A stretch of 64,000 nt of DNA, taken from Legionella sp. Lineage in GTDB: Bacteria > Pseudomonadota > Gammaproteobacteria > Legionellales > Legionellaceae. The stretch covers positions 62,001-126,000 of the forward strand of contig JAUXWR010000365.1 of NCBI GenBank assembly GCA_030680075.1, in the 5' to 3' direction. Each line of letters begins with the position of its first letter. Within the stretch, counting starts at the first letter, position 1. The position numbers and the translations under genes were made by a program. The notes under the pieces are model-generated. The model saw only the letters and a program-made list of their open reading frames with translations, made no database searches and had not been told where the DNA came from. Of the stretch, positions 19,782 through 29,432 are shown piece after piece.

Positions 19782-21098
19782 ATGAAGATACAAAGTAACG
19801 CGGGTTTATCAATGCCAGCTATTTCTTTAGAAAGTGATGGCACAGAATTAAACCCGGGTTTACTCTTCAGTCAGTTTCTTCCGTTAATGGATGCCCACCA
19901 AAAAATGCCAGAGAACAGGCAAGAAAATGCCGTTGCTCTGCCGTTACCAATCTCTCCGGGTATTATGCTTGAGGAAATTGATTTACAAGTAGCACAGCCT
20001 GTTTCCAGCCCCTCTTTAACGACTAGTGTTATCGCTCAGGAAGTAAAGAGTCTTACTCCTGACATTTCAGCATTGCCCGATGATGCACCTGCTCCTGGTG
20101 TTTCACTTAAAGAGCGTGTCTTGACAGCAACTCCGGCAAGCGAGATTTCTACACCGCTCTCATTTGATAAAATTGCTCCCCAAGTTACTGATGAGACTAC
20201 TCGTAAGACAAATGAAGTAGTTGATTTAAATAAATTCATTCCTCGGGTTACAGTTGATGAGTTGGTTTCAGAGCTTACTCCAGAGAGAGATGATGCAACT
20301 GAGTTTCTTTTACAGGCAAACAAAACCCCATCGCCTTTAATAGACGCTCAAAAGATTGTGGCGCAACTTCAACTCATTCCCAAAGAAAAAAACCAGGCTC
20401 CTCAGTCGGAAATCAAATCCGTCATAAATCAACTGGAGCAAATGGTTAATGAAGAGGCACTTTCGAAAACTCAGAAAACGTTGAGCCCTCCTGTCGAAAA
20501 TAAATTAACTGATATAAAAGACGGGGTAAGTAAAGAGGCGATTACATTCTCTTCTCTCTTAAAGTCTGGCGATAATACACCCCTGTCGCCCCCCCCTGCA
20601 TCACCAGAGCAGGTGTTAAATACGATGGTGGACTTTATTAATAAAAAAATTAGTGCCTCTCCAACAGAGGCCACGTTTTCTCAGGGAACAAAGAAAATTG
20701 CATTAACGGAGCTACAGTTTAATCCACAAGATTTAACCTCACTTAAAGTAGACAGCTACACTGCTAAATTAAAAGTCTACCCACCTGACCTGGGGCAAGT
20801 TATCGCGGAAATTCAGATCAATAACGGCCAAACAGAACTAACAATAAGAACTGAAAACCCACAGGTGAAACACTTTATAGAACAGCATCTGACCCATTTG
20901 CGGGAGTCGTTTGAGCAATCAAATATTAATCTGGGACAAGTAAGCATCCAGGATAATACGCCTAAAGATAACTCATCTCGTCAACAGGCATTTTACAGCA
21001 GCTCGCCAGAGGTGATTCGCGAGGCAGAAAGCGCCCATAAAGACCCTTATTTACGAGATAAAAAAAATACAGAGCAAACGATTGATACCTATGCATGA
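19782..21098 (+). CDS. fliK: Flagellar hook-length control protein
   Basis: Secreted molecular ruler that stops hook growth and switches export specificity through FlhB. 438 residues. The first 300 residues are proline/serine/threonine-rich and poorly conserved, as expected. The Flg_hook domain is at about 305-390 and contains AKLKVYPPDLGQVIAEI and ELTIRTENPQVKHFIEQHL. The C-terminal tail is polar. It has its own sigma-54 promoter and precedes flgB; a second sigma-54 site begins just after its stop. Confidence 0.85.
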   Translation: MKIQSNAGLSMPAISLESDGTELNPGLLFSQFLPLMDAHQKMPENRQENAVALPLPISPGIMLEEIDLQVAQPVSSPSLTTSVIAQEVKSLTPDISALPDDAPAPGVSLKERVLTATPASEISTPLSFDKIAPQVTDETTRKTNEVVDLNKFIPRVTVDELVSELTPERDDATEFLLQANKTPSPLIDAQKIVAQLQLIPKEKNQAPQSEIKSVINQLEQMVNEEALSKTQKTLSPPVENKLTDIKDGVSKEAITFSSLLKSGDNTPLSPPPASPEQVLNTMVDFINKKISASPTEATFSQGTKKIALTELQFNPQDLTSLKVDSYTAKLKVYPPDLGQVIAEIQINNGQTELTIRTENPQVKHFIEQHLTHLRESFEQSNINLGQVSIQDNTPKDNSSRQQAFYSSSPEVIREAESAHKDPYLRDKKNTEQTIDTYA

Positions 21099-21101
21099 GA
21101 T

Positions 21102-21117
21102 TGGTACGTAATTTGCA
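21102..21117 (+). promoter_or_regulatory. Sigma-54 promoter upstream of flgB
   Basis: TGGTACGTAATTTGCA has the GG/GC elements at the correct twelve-base distance. It lies 39 bp before flgB and can drive the rod-hook operon flgBCDEFGHKL. Confidence 0.8.
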
Positions 21118-21156
21118 TCTATCAAAAATATTATTAAGAACAGAGGAGAGGTGCCA

Positions 21157-21531
21157 ATGAGTCTTTTTGATGTGGAAGCTCGAGCGCTTAAAATTTGTGA
21201 ATCACGAGCAACTCTTCTTGCGAGCAATATTGCAAACGCCAGTACCCCTCATTACAAAGCACGGGATATAGATTTTCAAAGTGCTATGCAAAAAGCCAAT
21301 GAATCAGTTGGGGTAATGCGTACAGATGAAAAGCATTTAAGCATCGGTAAATCCCAAGAGTCGGAAAAAATTGCCTATCGTGTACCTATGCAGTTCAGTT
21401 TGGATGAAAACACGGTTGATGATGAATTTGAGCGCAAAAATTTTGTTGAGAATTCAATAAAATACCAGGCAGGGTTGGGATTTGCGCAAAATAAACTTCA
21501 TAACCTCATTAGAGCCTTGAGAGGAGAATAG
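21157..21531 (+). CDS. flgB: Flagellar proximal rod protein
   Basis: 124-residue rod subunit. A GTG at 21151 is in frame, but GAGGAGAG directly before it fits the ATG at 21157 better. The flagellar rod N-terminal signature LLASNIANASTPHYKARDIDF is complete, and the C-terminal helix (VENSIKYQAGLGFAQNKLHNLIRALRGE) is intact. First gene of the rod-hook operon, one base before flgC. Confidence 0.92.
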   Translation: MSLFDVEARALKICESRATLLASNIANASTPHYKARDIDFQSAMQKANESVGVMRTDEKHLSIGKSQESEKIAYRVPMQFSLDENTVDDEFERKNFVENSIKYQAGLGFAQNKLHNLIRALRGE

Positions 21532-21532
21532 C

Positions 21533-21961
21533 ATGGCTTTAGAACGCATATTAAATACAATGGCAAGTGCCATGAGCGCACAAAGTGTTCGCATGAATAT
21601 CAGTGCCAGTAACTTGGCGAATGCCGCGAGCATGGGAAGCAGTGAAGATACCACCTATCGCAGCAAACATCCGGTGTTTCAGGAGGTACAGCAAAAGATC
21701 AGTGGATTATCAGATGCGGATCAGCCTATAGGCGGCGTAAGGGTCACTGATATCATTCAGGGTGATAAAAAATTGGACTCACACTACGATCCGGATAATC
21801 CATTAGCTGACAAAGACGGCCGAGTTTACTTGACGGATGTTGACCCCATTTCTGAAATGACTGACATGATGGCCGCTTCCAAAGAGTATCAAGCAAACGT
21901 TGAAGTGGTTAATACCATTAAAAGTTTATTGCTCAAAACCATCCACGCCATGAATAACTAA
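21533..21961 (+). CDS. flgC: Flagellar proximal rod protein
   Basis: 142 residues. Axial-protein N-terminal motif MNISASNLANAASMG and the C-terminal motif DMMAASKEYQANVEVVNTIKSLLL, both typical of FlgC. It assembles with FlgB, FlgF and FliE into the rod. Two bases separate it from flgB. Confidence 0.93.
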   Translation: MALERILNTMASAMSAQSVRMNISASNLANAASMGSSEDTTYRSKHPVFQEVQQKISGLSDADQPIGGVRVTDIIQGDKKLDSHYDPDNPLADKDGRVYLTDVDPISEMTDMMAASKEYQANVEVVNTIKSLLLKTIHAMNN

Positions 21962-21975
21962 AATTGGGGAATGCG

Positions 21976-22644
21976 ATGTTGAATAGCTCAAATGTGACCA
22001 GTTTAAATGCCCCTTCTAACCATTTGAATGGGCAAGCTCACGGAACGCAGTTATCTCAAGATGATTTTATGAAAATTCTCTTAACGCAAATGCGCTTACA
22101 AACGCCTCAAAACCCGTTTGACAGCAACACAATGATGCAGCAAATGTCACAATTGACCAACCTTAGCGCAACTAAAGACATGGAAAATGCCGTCAAATCA
22201 CTAAACACAAATTTAGGGACAAACCAGGTTCTATCCGCCTCACAATTGGTGGGTAAGAATGTACAGGTGCCAAATGATTTGAGTCCCTTAATTGCGGGAG
22301 AAGGGCTTAAAGGATCGGTTATTTTGCCGCAAGATGTAGAAAACACTACCGTGACAATTAAAGATCAAAGTGGCAAAGTCGTGAAAACGATTGAATTGGG
22401 CGCGTCCTCATCAGGTGTTGTTGATTTTACCTGGGATGGTATGGATGGTGAGAATAATGCCATGACTCCCGGATTTTATTCAATATCAGCGACTACCCAA
22501 ATCAAAGGTGAAAATGTGGCCCTTCGCACGGCAGGTACATTTAAAGTCAATAGTGTCGCATTAGATAAAAATGGTAATGGGGTCATCCTCAATCTGGACG
22601 GTTTGGGTGGGGTGAACATGAAGGATCTCATTAAGATTTTATAG
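21976..22644 (+). CDS. flgD: Hook-cap / hook assembly scaffold protein
   Basis: 222 residues from the ATG at 21976, which has GGGG six bases upstream; an in-frame TTG at 21964 is less likely. Caps the growing hook and is removed once filament assembly starts. N-terminal DDFMKILLTQMRLQTPQNPFD is the FlgD signature. The central part carries the FlgD Ig-like fold (FTWDGMDGENNAMTPGFYSI). Confidence 0.92.
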   Translation: MLNSSNVTSLNAPSNHLNGQAHGTQLSQDDFMKILLTQMRLQTPQNPFDSNTMMQQMSQLTNLSATKDMENAVKSLNTNLGTNQVLSASQLVGKNVQVPNDLSPLIAGEGLKGSVILPQDVENTTVTIKDQSGKVVKTIELGASSSGVVDFTWDGMDGENNAMTPGFYSISATTQIKGENVALRTAGTFKVNSVALDKNGNGVILNLDGLGGVNMKDLIKIL

Positions 22645-22717
22645 CGTTACTTAAGGCCGGATTTTGCGAGATACTGATAAGCATTTATCCAGAGGATAAG
22701 CAAACAGGGAGAATATG

Positions 22718-23908
22718 ATGGGCATAGGAAGCATCGCCAATACCGGTTTAAAGGCCGCAATGACTAATATGGAAGCTATCAGTAATAATATAGCCAACGC
22801 CAACACCGTTGGATTTAAGAAATCCCATGTTAACTTTGCAGATATCTATGCTGGTGGGTTTAATCAGAGCTATATTGGCTTTGGCGTGAAAACCGAATCG
22901 TTATCGCAGGATTTCTCCATGGGACGCATTGAGCTCACGGATCGCGGACTTGATTTAAGTTTGAGCAATGATGGCTTTTTTGTCCAAAAAAATGGGTCAG
23001 GCCAAATCAGTTATACACGTGCCGGGCGTCTTGAACTGGATAAAGACAATTATTTCATGGGAGCCTCTGGACGATTGCAAGGATACCCTGCCGTCAATGG
23101 TACCATCATGCCCTCAGGTACGTTGACCGATTTACAGATATCGCAAGCACAAATTCCTGCTAAAAGCACCAACAATGCGAGTCTTACGATAAATCTTAAT
23201 GCGAGTACGGTACCTCCTGTATTGCCTTTCAGTGATTCTGACCCAACAACCTACAACTATCGTACAGATACGACGGTATATGACAGTTTAGGCCAATCTT
23301 ATCCCGCTTCGGTATATTATATTAAGTCTGCTGATAATAGCTGGACTACGCAAGTGTATATGGATGGGCAAAATATTGGCACAGGGAATCTTTCATTCCA
23401 GAGCAATGGATCCTTAGTGTCAACCTCCGGAATGGATAATTTAAGCTGGAATCCAACCTCTGGCGCTGAAACGCCGCAAATGTTATCCGTGAAATTTCCT
23501 GGAACCACCCAATACGCCAGCGAAAACAAGACTAATACAAATGATCAGGATGGTTATCAGGCAGGTATTCCTACCGGTTTCGATATTGATAAAGATGGCC
23601 TGATTAATGTTTACTACACCAATGGTAAAAACCAGCTGCAGGGTCAAATTGCTATCGCTAAGTTTCAAGCGCCTCAGGGTCTTGCCAGAGCGGAAAATAT
23701 GTCCTGGCAAGCAACAACTCAATCAGGGGATCCGGTTTTTGATCAAGATGCCAGTACTGGCAGTATTCACCGCGGTACTCTTGAATATTCCAATGTTGAC
23801 TTAACTGAGGAGCTCGTAAAGTTAATGGGCGCGCAACATGATTTTCAGGCAAATGCTCAGGTAGCCCAAACCTACAATCAAGTGCTGCAGACTATTGAGA
23901 AAATCTAA
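22718..23908 (+). CDS. flgE: Flagellar hook protein
   Basis: 396 residues from the second of two adjacent ATGs (22715, 22718), which is better spaced from AGGGAG. N-terminal axial motif AISNNIANANTVGFKKSHVNFAD and C-terminal ASTGSIHRGTLEYSNVDLTEELVKLMG frame the variable middle domains. Forms the universal joint between rod and filament. It is on the short side for FlgE but complete at both ends. Confidence 0.93.
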   Translation: MGIGSIANTGLKAAMTNMEAISNNIANANTVGFKKSHVNFADIYAGGFNQSYIGFGVKTESLSQDFSMGRIELTDRGLDLSLSNDGFFVQKNGSGQISYTRAGRLELDKDNYFMGASGRLQGYPAVNGTIMPSGTLTDLQISQAQIPAKSTNNASLTINLNASTVPPVLPFSDSDPTTYNYRTDTTVYDSLGQSYPASVYYIKSADNSWTTQVYMDGQNIGTGNLSFQSNGSLVSTSGMDNLSWNPTSGAETPQMLSVKFPGTTQYASENKTNTNDQDGYQAGIPTGFDIDKDGLINVYYTNGKNQLQGQIAIAKFQAPQGLARAENMSWQATTQSGDPVFDQDASTGSIHRGTLEYSNVDLTEELVKLMGAQHDFQANAQVAQTYNQVLQTIEKI

Positions 23909-23922
23909 CCGGGGAATTTACT

Positions 23923-24666
23923 ATGGATTCAGCAATATTTGTTGGAATGAGTGGCGCCAAAGAAGCTATGCGTTCCATACAAATGATTTCCAATAATTTG
24001 GCTAATTCCAATACAACCGGGTTTAAAGCCGATTACGAGACGATAAAATCAATAAATTCGAATCAAAATCGTCTGCAAACTCGTGTATACAGTGCGTCGG
24101 ATAAAACTTATGCCGATTTTAAACCGGGCCCTATCATTAATACGGGCAATGATTTGGATGTAGCGGTCAGCGGCAGTGGATTCATTGCGGTTCAGTCCAA
24201 GGACGGCCGCGAAGGGTATACCCGTGCCGGGAATTTGCAAATTAATAAAGAAGGCTTGCTCGTTACCGGAAAAGGTGACATGGTTTTAGGAGCAAAAGGG
24301 GTTATTAATGTCCCTCCAGCAAGAAGGGTACACATTGGTGAGAGAGGTATGGTAACAGCCCAGCTTCGAGGTGAAAGCGAAAAAGACCTGGTTGATCTCG
24401 GTATGATAAAGCTTGTCGATGTTCCGCCTAATTTGTTGGAAAAAGGAGAAGATGGGCTTTTTTATCTGCCGGATAATGGAACCGCTTTGCATTCTGAAAC
24501 CGTCAAAATTGTTTCAGGAGCGCTGGAGGGTAGTAATGTCGACCCGGTGCGATCATTAACAGAGTTAATTGACACCTCAAGAAAATTTGAAATGCACACG
24601 AAATTGATAAAGTCGATAGAAGAGAACACTAATCGTTCGAATCAATTATTAAATATTACTGAGTAA
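23923..24666 (+). CDS. flgF: Flagellar proximal rod protein
   Basis: 247 residues. N-terminal MISNNLANSNTTGFKADYE and C-terminal GALEGSNVDPVRSLTELIDTSRKFEMHTKLI are typical of FlgF. It begins 14 bp after flgE and precedes flgG, the usual order. Confidence 0.93.
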   Translation: MDSAIFVGMSGAKEAMRSIQMISNNLANSNTTGFKADYETIKSINSNQNRLQTRVYSASDKTYADFKPGPIINTGNDLDVAVSGSGFIAVQSKDGREGYTRAGNLQINKEGLLVTGKGDMVLGAKGVINVPPARRVHIGERGMVTAQLRGESEKDLVDLGMIKLVDVPPNLLEKGEDGLFYLPDNGTALHSETVKIVSGALEGSNVDPVRSLTELIDTSRKFEMHTKLIKSIEENTNRSNQLLNITE

Positions 24667-24688
24667 GCAGAATAAAGGGAGTGGCGCT

Positions 24689-25477
24689 ATGGATCTGGCA
24701 CTATGGATTGCTAAATCAGGTTTGGAAGCCCATCATAAAAATATGGGCATCATCAGTAATAATCTGGCTAACTCAAACACAATTGGCTTTAAGAAAAATC
24801 GCGCTGAATTTGAAGATTTACCTTACCAAATAGTCAAGCAACCAGGCTCTCCTACCACAGAGGTAACCAATTCTCCATCGGGCGTGGCAATAGGTACCGG
24901 GGTGAAGATTGCAGATAATAAAAAAATATTTACCGAAGGCGCTCTGGTGCAAACGGATAACAGCCTGGATATTGCCATCAGTGGACGAGGTTTTTTAAAA
25001 GTTCAAATTCCTAATCAATCAGAATTTGCTTACACCCGAGCCGGCTCTTTGCAAGTTAATGAAGAAGGGCAAATGGTTTTACCCAATGGTTATGTTGTGG
25101 ATCCCCCAATAGTTATTCCACCTGGTGCGCAACAACTTCAAATTAGCAACGATGGCATTGTTTCTGTAGTTACCAGCGGAAGCAGTAATGCAGAACAAGT
25201 CGGACAGCTTGAGATGAGTGACTTTATTAACCCGGCAGGATTACAGCCTGTAGGTGAGAATTTATACAAAGAAACCATCGCCAGTGGACCCCCCGTAACA
25301 GGCTCGCCAGGGGGCGAGGGTTTTGGAAAAATTCAGCAAGGAGCGCTTGAAGCATCCAACGTTAACATTGTTGAGGAAATGGTTAACTTGATTGAGGCGC
25401 AACGGGCTTTCGAAGTGACGTCAAAGGCGGTTTCCGCCATTGATAACATGTTACAAAATTTATCTCGGGAAGTGTGA
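24689..25477 (+). CDS. flgG: Flagellar distal rod protein
   Basis: 262 residues, the normal length. N-terminal IISNNLANSNTIGFKKNRAEFEDL and C-terminal QGALEASNVNIVEEMVNLIEAQRAFE. Forms the distal rod that passes through the P and L rings. Confidence 0.94.
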   Translation: MDLALWIAKSGLEAHHKNMGIISNNLANSNTIGFKKNRAEFEDLPYQIVKQPGSPTTEVTNSPSGVAIGTGVKIADNKKIFTEGALVQTDNSLDIAISGRGFLKVQIPNQSEFAYTRAGSLQVNEEGQMVLPNGYVVDPPIVIPPGAQQLQISNDGIVSVVTSGSSNAEQVGQLEMSDFINPAGLQPVGENLYKETIASGPPVTGSPGGEGFGKIQQGALEASNVNIVEEMVNLIEAQRAFEVTSKAVSAIDNMLQNLSREV

Positions 25478-25481
25478 TTTT

Positions 25482-26156
25482 ATGGCGAGCAGGATGAGAT
25501 GTCGGCAAAATAGAGGTGGGATCCTTTCATTAGGAATTCTGTTAATAACTGCTTGCACACCAATTGGTTTGCCGCCGATAAATTATCCTCCGGTGCTGCC
25601 CATTGATAATCCGCCTCCTCCTAAAATAGGCGGAACGATTTATCAACGCGGCCATAACATTCGTCTGTATGAGGACCGTATTGCTCATCGCATTGGAGAC
25701 GTGCTCACGGTTCGTCTGGAAGAATTTACACAAGGCGAATATCGGGCTAAAACCAAAACTGAGAAAAGAGCAAAACTTGATTTTCCTTTGCCGATTGTGT
25801 TTGGCAAACCGGTTCCTGGACTGGTGGTCAATACTGATACGAAACAATTCTTTGATGGCACAGGACAAAGTGATCAGAGCAACCGGCTCAGGGGTACTAT
25901 TACCGTGACGGTAACTCGTGTGTTATCAAACGAGAACTTGATAATTCAAGGTGAGTCGTGGGTTAGTATTAATCAGGGACAGGAATATATTCAGCTTACG
26001 GGCATAGTGCGACCTGAAGACATTCTACCGAATAATACGATTTCTTCACAAAGAGTTGCAGGTGCACAAATCACCTACGGCGCGCGAGGCCAGGCAGGTT
26101 ATGCTTCACGAGGGGGGCTCATGACGAAATTATTTAATCAGTTCTTCCCTTACTAG
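25482..26156 (+). CDS. flgH: Flagellar L-ring lipoprotein
   Basis: 224 residues from the ATG at 25482. The N-terminus has a basic stretch, a hydrophobic core and a lipobox ending ITAC with Cys25, so it is lipid-anchored in the outer membrane. GTIYQRGHNIRLYEDRIAHRIGDVLTVRL and ITYGARGQ are FlgH-like. The outer-membrane bushing of the rod. Its partner flgI is not next to it but lies after flgKL. Confidence 0.92.
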   Translation: MASRMRCRQNRGGILSLGILLITACTPIGLPPINYPPVLPIDNPPPPKIGGTIYQRGHNIRLYEDRIAHRIGDVLTVRLEEFTQGEYRAKTKTEKRAKLDFPLPIVFGKPVPGLVVNTDTKQFFDGTGQSDQSNRLRGTITVTVTRVLSNENLIIQGESWVSINQGQEYIQLTGIVRPEDILPNNTISSQRVAGAQITYGARGQAGYASRGGLMTKLFNQFFPY

Positions 26157-26179
26157 AGCGGGTTTGCCCAGGAGGGCTA

Positions 26180-28132
26180 ATGAAATCACTACACAATATC
26201 GGTATGCATGGCTTGATGAGTAATCAGATGGCATTGTCTGTAACCAGCCAAAATATCGCCAATGCCCACGTGCCATTCTATAGTCGCCGTGAAGTTGATT
26301 TTTCTGACTCATTTAACGGCCTTTTTGGCAGTGGCGTTAACCTTGCAGGTGTTCGCCGGATTTATGATGATGCCTTAAATCGCAGCATTCAGTTGAGTCA
26401 AACACAATTTGCTCAATCCAATCTTTATAATCAGAACATCAAAGAATTTGAAAAACTGTTTGACGAGGAAACCTATAGCATCTCAAATTACCTTAATGAA
26501 TCGATCAATGCGTTGAATGTGATTAATAGTAATCCTGCCTCTATACAATCGCGCGACCTTTATTTGTATCAATTGAAAAATATCGTTTCGCGATTTAATG
26601 CCATTGATAGTGAAATTCAGCGTAAACAAAATGGCCTTAATGACAACTTGAATGCGGATGTGTCGGCTATCAATGAACTCACTAACCGTTTAGCCGATTT
26701 GAATGGTAAGCTCGGCCTTGCCTCAGGTGAGGAACGGGAAAACCTGCTGGATCAGCGCGATCTGTTTCTTAGTAGTCTGGCTAAATATATTAATTACGAC
26801 GTCACCTTCGGGGATAATGATACGGTTAACGTCCAATTAAACAATGGTATTTCGTTGGTTAATGGCACGGACAAGCATAACTTGGCCACTATTTTTTCAC
26901 CTGGTGAGGTTTCAACACTTAATATAGTGGTGGATAATAATACTTCACAAATCAATGTTACCTCTTTGCTCACGAGTGGTGAGATTGGGGGAATACTTGC
27001 TTATCAGAACACGGTACTCCAGGAGGCTCGTGTCTCCATGGACAGATTAGCGATGGTCTTTTCGGAAAAAATCAACAGTCAACAAAAACTGGGGATGGAC
27101 TTTAATGGCAATTTAGGTGCTAACCTCTTTAATGATATCAATAGCCTTGATGCGACTAAAAAAAGAGTAATTAGCAATACCACTAACCAGGGCAGTGGTG
27201 ATTTATCCGTGGTTATTACTGATCCAGGAAAATTGTTAGCCACTGATTATGAACTGACGTTTGACAATTCTACCGACTATAAACTCGTTCGAAAATCAGA
27301 TCATCAACTCGTCAGTCAGGGAAGTATCGGTGGTTATCCTGCCAGTATTGATATAGATGGCTTCTCGCTTAAAATCGACAATGGCCCAATTAATGGGGGC
27401 GATATTTTTACTGTATCACCGACCAGAAATGCCGCTAAGGATGTAAGTTTGATCGTAAGCAGTGGGGCCAAACTGGCCTTGGGCTTTCCGGTGACCACGA
27501 CGTCATCTACTCAAAATCTCGGCAGCGGTACCATTGAGCTGTCAGCGATGACGGATACATCGACGTCTATTTTCTCAACACCCGGGCAATTATCCCCCCC
27601 GGTTAGAATAGAATTCATTTCTGCAACCAGCTATCGCCTTGTCAATGCCACTGATAACAGTATTATTGAAAACAATTTGCCTTATGATCCCCTCAATGGT
27701 ACGACAGTTTTTCCCACAGCAGGTGGGTATGATCCTGGCTTTAGAATTAATCTGGCAGGTAATATTCAGGCAGGTGATAAATTTGACATCAGTTACAACA
27801 CTAACGGTATGGGTGATAATCGAAATGGTTTGGTTCTCGCGGAATTATACGACCAGGGTGTGATGGACAATAATACACTTAATTTTAAAAAAGCCTATCA
27901 GCTTATCAGCAACAGCATTTCATCAAAAGCCAACTCAAGTCAAATCACTCTCAGTAGTCATACGTTGATTAAAGACCAGGCATTGGCAAGACGCGATCAA
28001 TTATCAGGCGTTAGTTTGCAAGAAGAAACGATGAATATAGCTCGTTACCAACAGGCATACGAAGCCAGTGCACAGATAATTGATGCGGGGCAAAAAATAT
28101 TTGACATCCTTCTGGGGCTGGCAAGGAGATAA
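26180..28132 (+). CDS. flgK: Hook-filament junction protein 1
   Basis: 650 residues, somewhat long for FlgK. N-terminal LSVTSQNIANAHVPFYSRREVDF, a coiled-coil stretch (RADLNGKLGL region) and C-terminal SGVSLQEETMNIARYQQAYEASAQIIDAGQKIFDILL. The middle holds a variable beta-rich part. It is placed in the rod-hook operon, three bases before flgL. Confidence 0.92.
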   Translation: MKSLHNIGMHGLMSNQMALSVTSQNIANAHVPFYSRREVDFSDSFNGLFGSGVNLAGVRRIYDDALNRSIQLSQTQFAQSNLYNQNIKEFEKLFDEETYSISNYLNESINALNVINSNPASIQSRDLYLYQLKNIVSRFNAIDSEIQRKQNGLNDNLNADVSAINELTNRLADLNGKLGLASGEERENLLDQRDLFLSSLAKYINYDVTFGDNDTVNVQLNNGISLVNGTDKHNLATIFSPGEVSTLNIVVDNNTSQINVTSLLTSGEIGGILAYQNTVLQEARVSMDRLAMVFSEKINSQQKLGMDFNGNLGANLFNDINSLDATKKRVISNTTNQGSGDLSVVITDPGKLLATDYELTFDNSTDYKLVRKSDHQLVSQGSIGGYPASIDIDGFSLKIDNGPINGGDIFTVSPTRNAAKDVSLIVSSGAKLALGFPVTTTSSTQNLGSGTIELSAMTDTSTSIFSTPGQLSPPVRIEFISATSYRLVNATDNSIIENNLPYDPLNGTTVFPTAGGYDPGFRINLAGNIQAGDKFDISYNTNGMGDNRNGLVLAELYDQGVMDNNTLNFKKAYQLISNSISSKANSSQITLSSHTLIKDQALARRDQLSGVSLQEETMNIARYQQAYEASAQIIDAGQKIFDILLGLARR

Positions 28133-28134
28133 CC

Positions 28135-29376
28135 ATGCGATTACCGACTCTTGGGCAGTTTAACACCGAAATGTTAGCCATCTCTCGGCAGTTTGAGGAA
28201 ATTCGCAATTGTCAGATGCAGATTTCCACCGGCAAAAAGATTCAAAGCTCCTCTGAAGACCCACTGCTTGCCAAACAAATAAAAGCAATTAACGATTACA
28301 TGCACATAATTAATGGTTACGAATTAAATGGCACCCTCGCTCAAACACGAAATGAACTGGTTAACACCACGGTGCAAGGTAGCCTAAACGCATTGGGCAG
28401 AATACAAGAATTGTTGCAAAGTGCCCAAAACGACACGTTAAATAATAATGATAGAAAAAATCTGGCGGTGGAACTAAAAGGTATTCATGAGATGTTACTG
28501 CGCTCGGCCAATGCTCAGGATAATAATGGTCAGTATATTTTTTCGGGTATGAGTGTCAATGTTCCGCCTTTTGCAAAGAATGGGAACAATTATATTTATC
28601 AAGGTGCACAAGAGGCGACCAAAATTGCCCTGGGCTTTGAAAGTACCGTACTTTATAATGATTCAGGCTATCAGATTTTCAATGGAACAAAAACAGGCAA
28701 TGGCGTCTTTACCCTGTCAACGGATGCAGTTAACAATCAAGGAACCGTGATAGCCAGCGCTGGAAATCTGCAATCCCAGGCGTCTTTTGTCTCGGATGAT
28801 TACACCCTGACGTTTGTCACGAATGCTGCAGGAAAAATGGCCTATCAAGTTAGCGGCCAGACATCAGGTCAGATAATCCCGACACCTCCCCTGCTTATGC
28901 CAGATGATGCGCCAGAATATGTTGAGGGCGTTGAGCTAGTGTTTAATGGGGTGAGTATGCAACTTACCGGGCAGCCAGTTGTGGGTGATGTCGTCAATGT
29001 CACCCCAAGTAAGCCTGAGAATGTATTTGATACATTGGAGTCATTGTTTGAGCTTTTGTCCACACCGATAAACACCACTGTTGAGAAAGCGAATTTACAC
29101 CAGCAGTTAGGAGAGCACGTTACCTCGTTTAATGGGGTTGTTAGTCACTTCAGGCAATATTTAACCGAAATAGGTAACCGCGGCAAAACGATTGATGATC
29201 AAATAAATCTCAATAAAAACACTATCACCGAACAGAGAATTTTATTGGGGAAAGTGTCTGAGGTTGATTTGGGCGAAGTTGTGGCACAATTAACCCAACG
29301 ATTAACCACACTTGAAGTCACCCAGCAAGCGTATTTGAAAATCCAGGAAACATTTAATCATCTTATAAACCGATAA
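28135..29376 (+). CDS. flgL: Hook-filament junction protein 3
   Basis: 413 residues. Flagellin-like N-terminus (QMQISTGKKIQSSSEDPLLAKQIKAI) and C-terminus (VAQLTQRLTTLEVTQQAYLKIQETFNHLI) with a variable middle. Adapts the hook end to the filament. Last gene before a new sigma-54 site. Confidence 0.92.
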   Translation: MRLPTLGQFNTEMLAISRQFEEIRNCQMQISTGKKIQSSSEDPLLAKQIKAINDYMHIINGYELNGTLAQTRNELVNTTVQGSLNALGRIQELLQSAQNDTLNNNDRKNLAVELKGIHEMLLRSANAQDNNGQYIFSGMSVNVPPFAKNGNNYIYQGAQEATKIALGFESTVLYNDSGYQIFNGTKTGNGVFTLSTDAVNNQGTVIASAGNLQSQASFVSDDYTLTFVTNAAGKMAYQVSGQTSGQIIPTPPLLMPDDAPEYVEGVELVFNGVSMQLTGQPVVGDVVNVTPSKPENVFDTLESLFELLSTPINTTVEKANLHQQLGEHVTSFNGVVSHFRQYLTEIGNRGKTIDDQINLNKNTITEQRILLGKVSEVDLGEVVAQLTQRLTTLEVTQQAYLKIQETFNHLINR

Positions 29377-29385
29377 CGAGGAAAA

Positions 29386-29401
29386 TGGCATATAAATTGC
29401 A
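29386..29401 (+). promoter_or_regulatory. Sigma-54 promoter upstream of flgI
   Basis: TGGCATATAAATTGCA, with GG and GC correctly spaced, begins 9 bp after the flgL stop and lies 31 bp before the flgI start. It closely resembles the fliK site. Confidence 0.78.
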
Positions 29402-29432
29402 TTAAGGTGTAGTGGCTCACGTGGGATTAGAT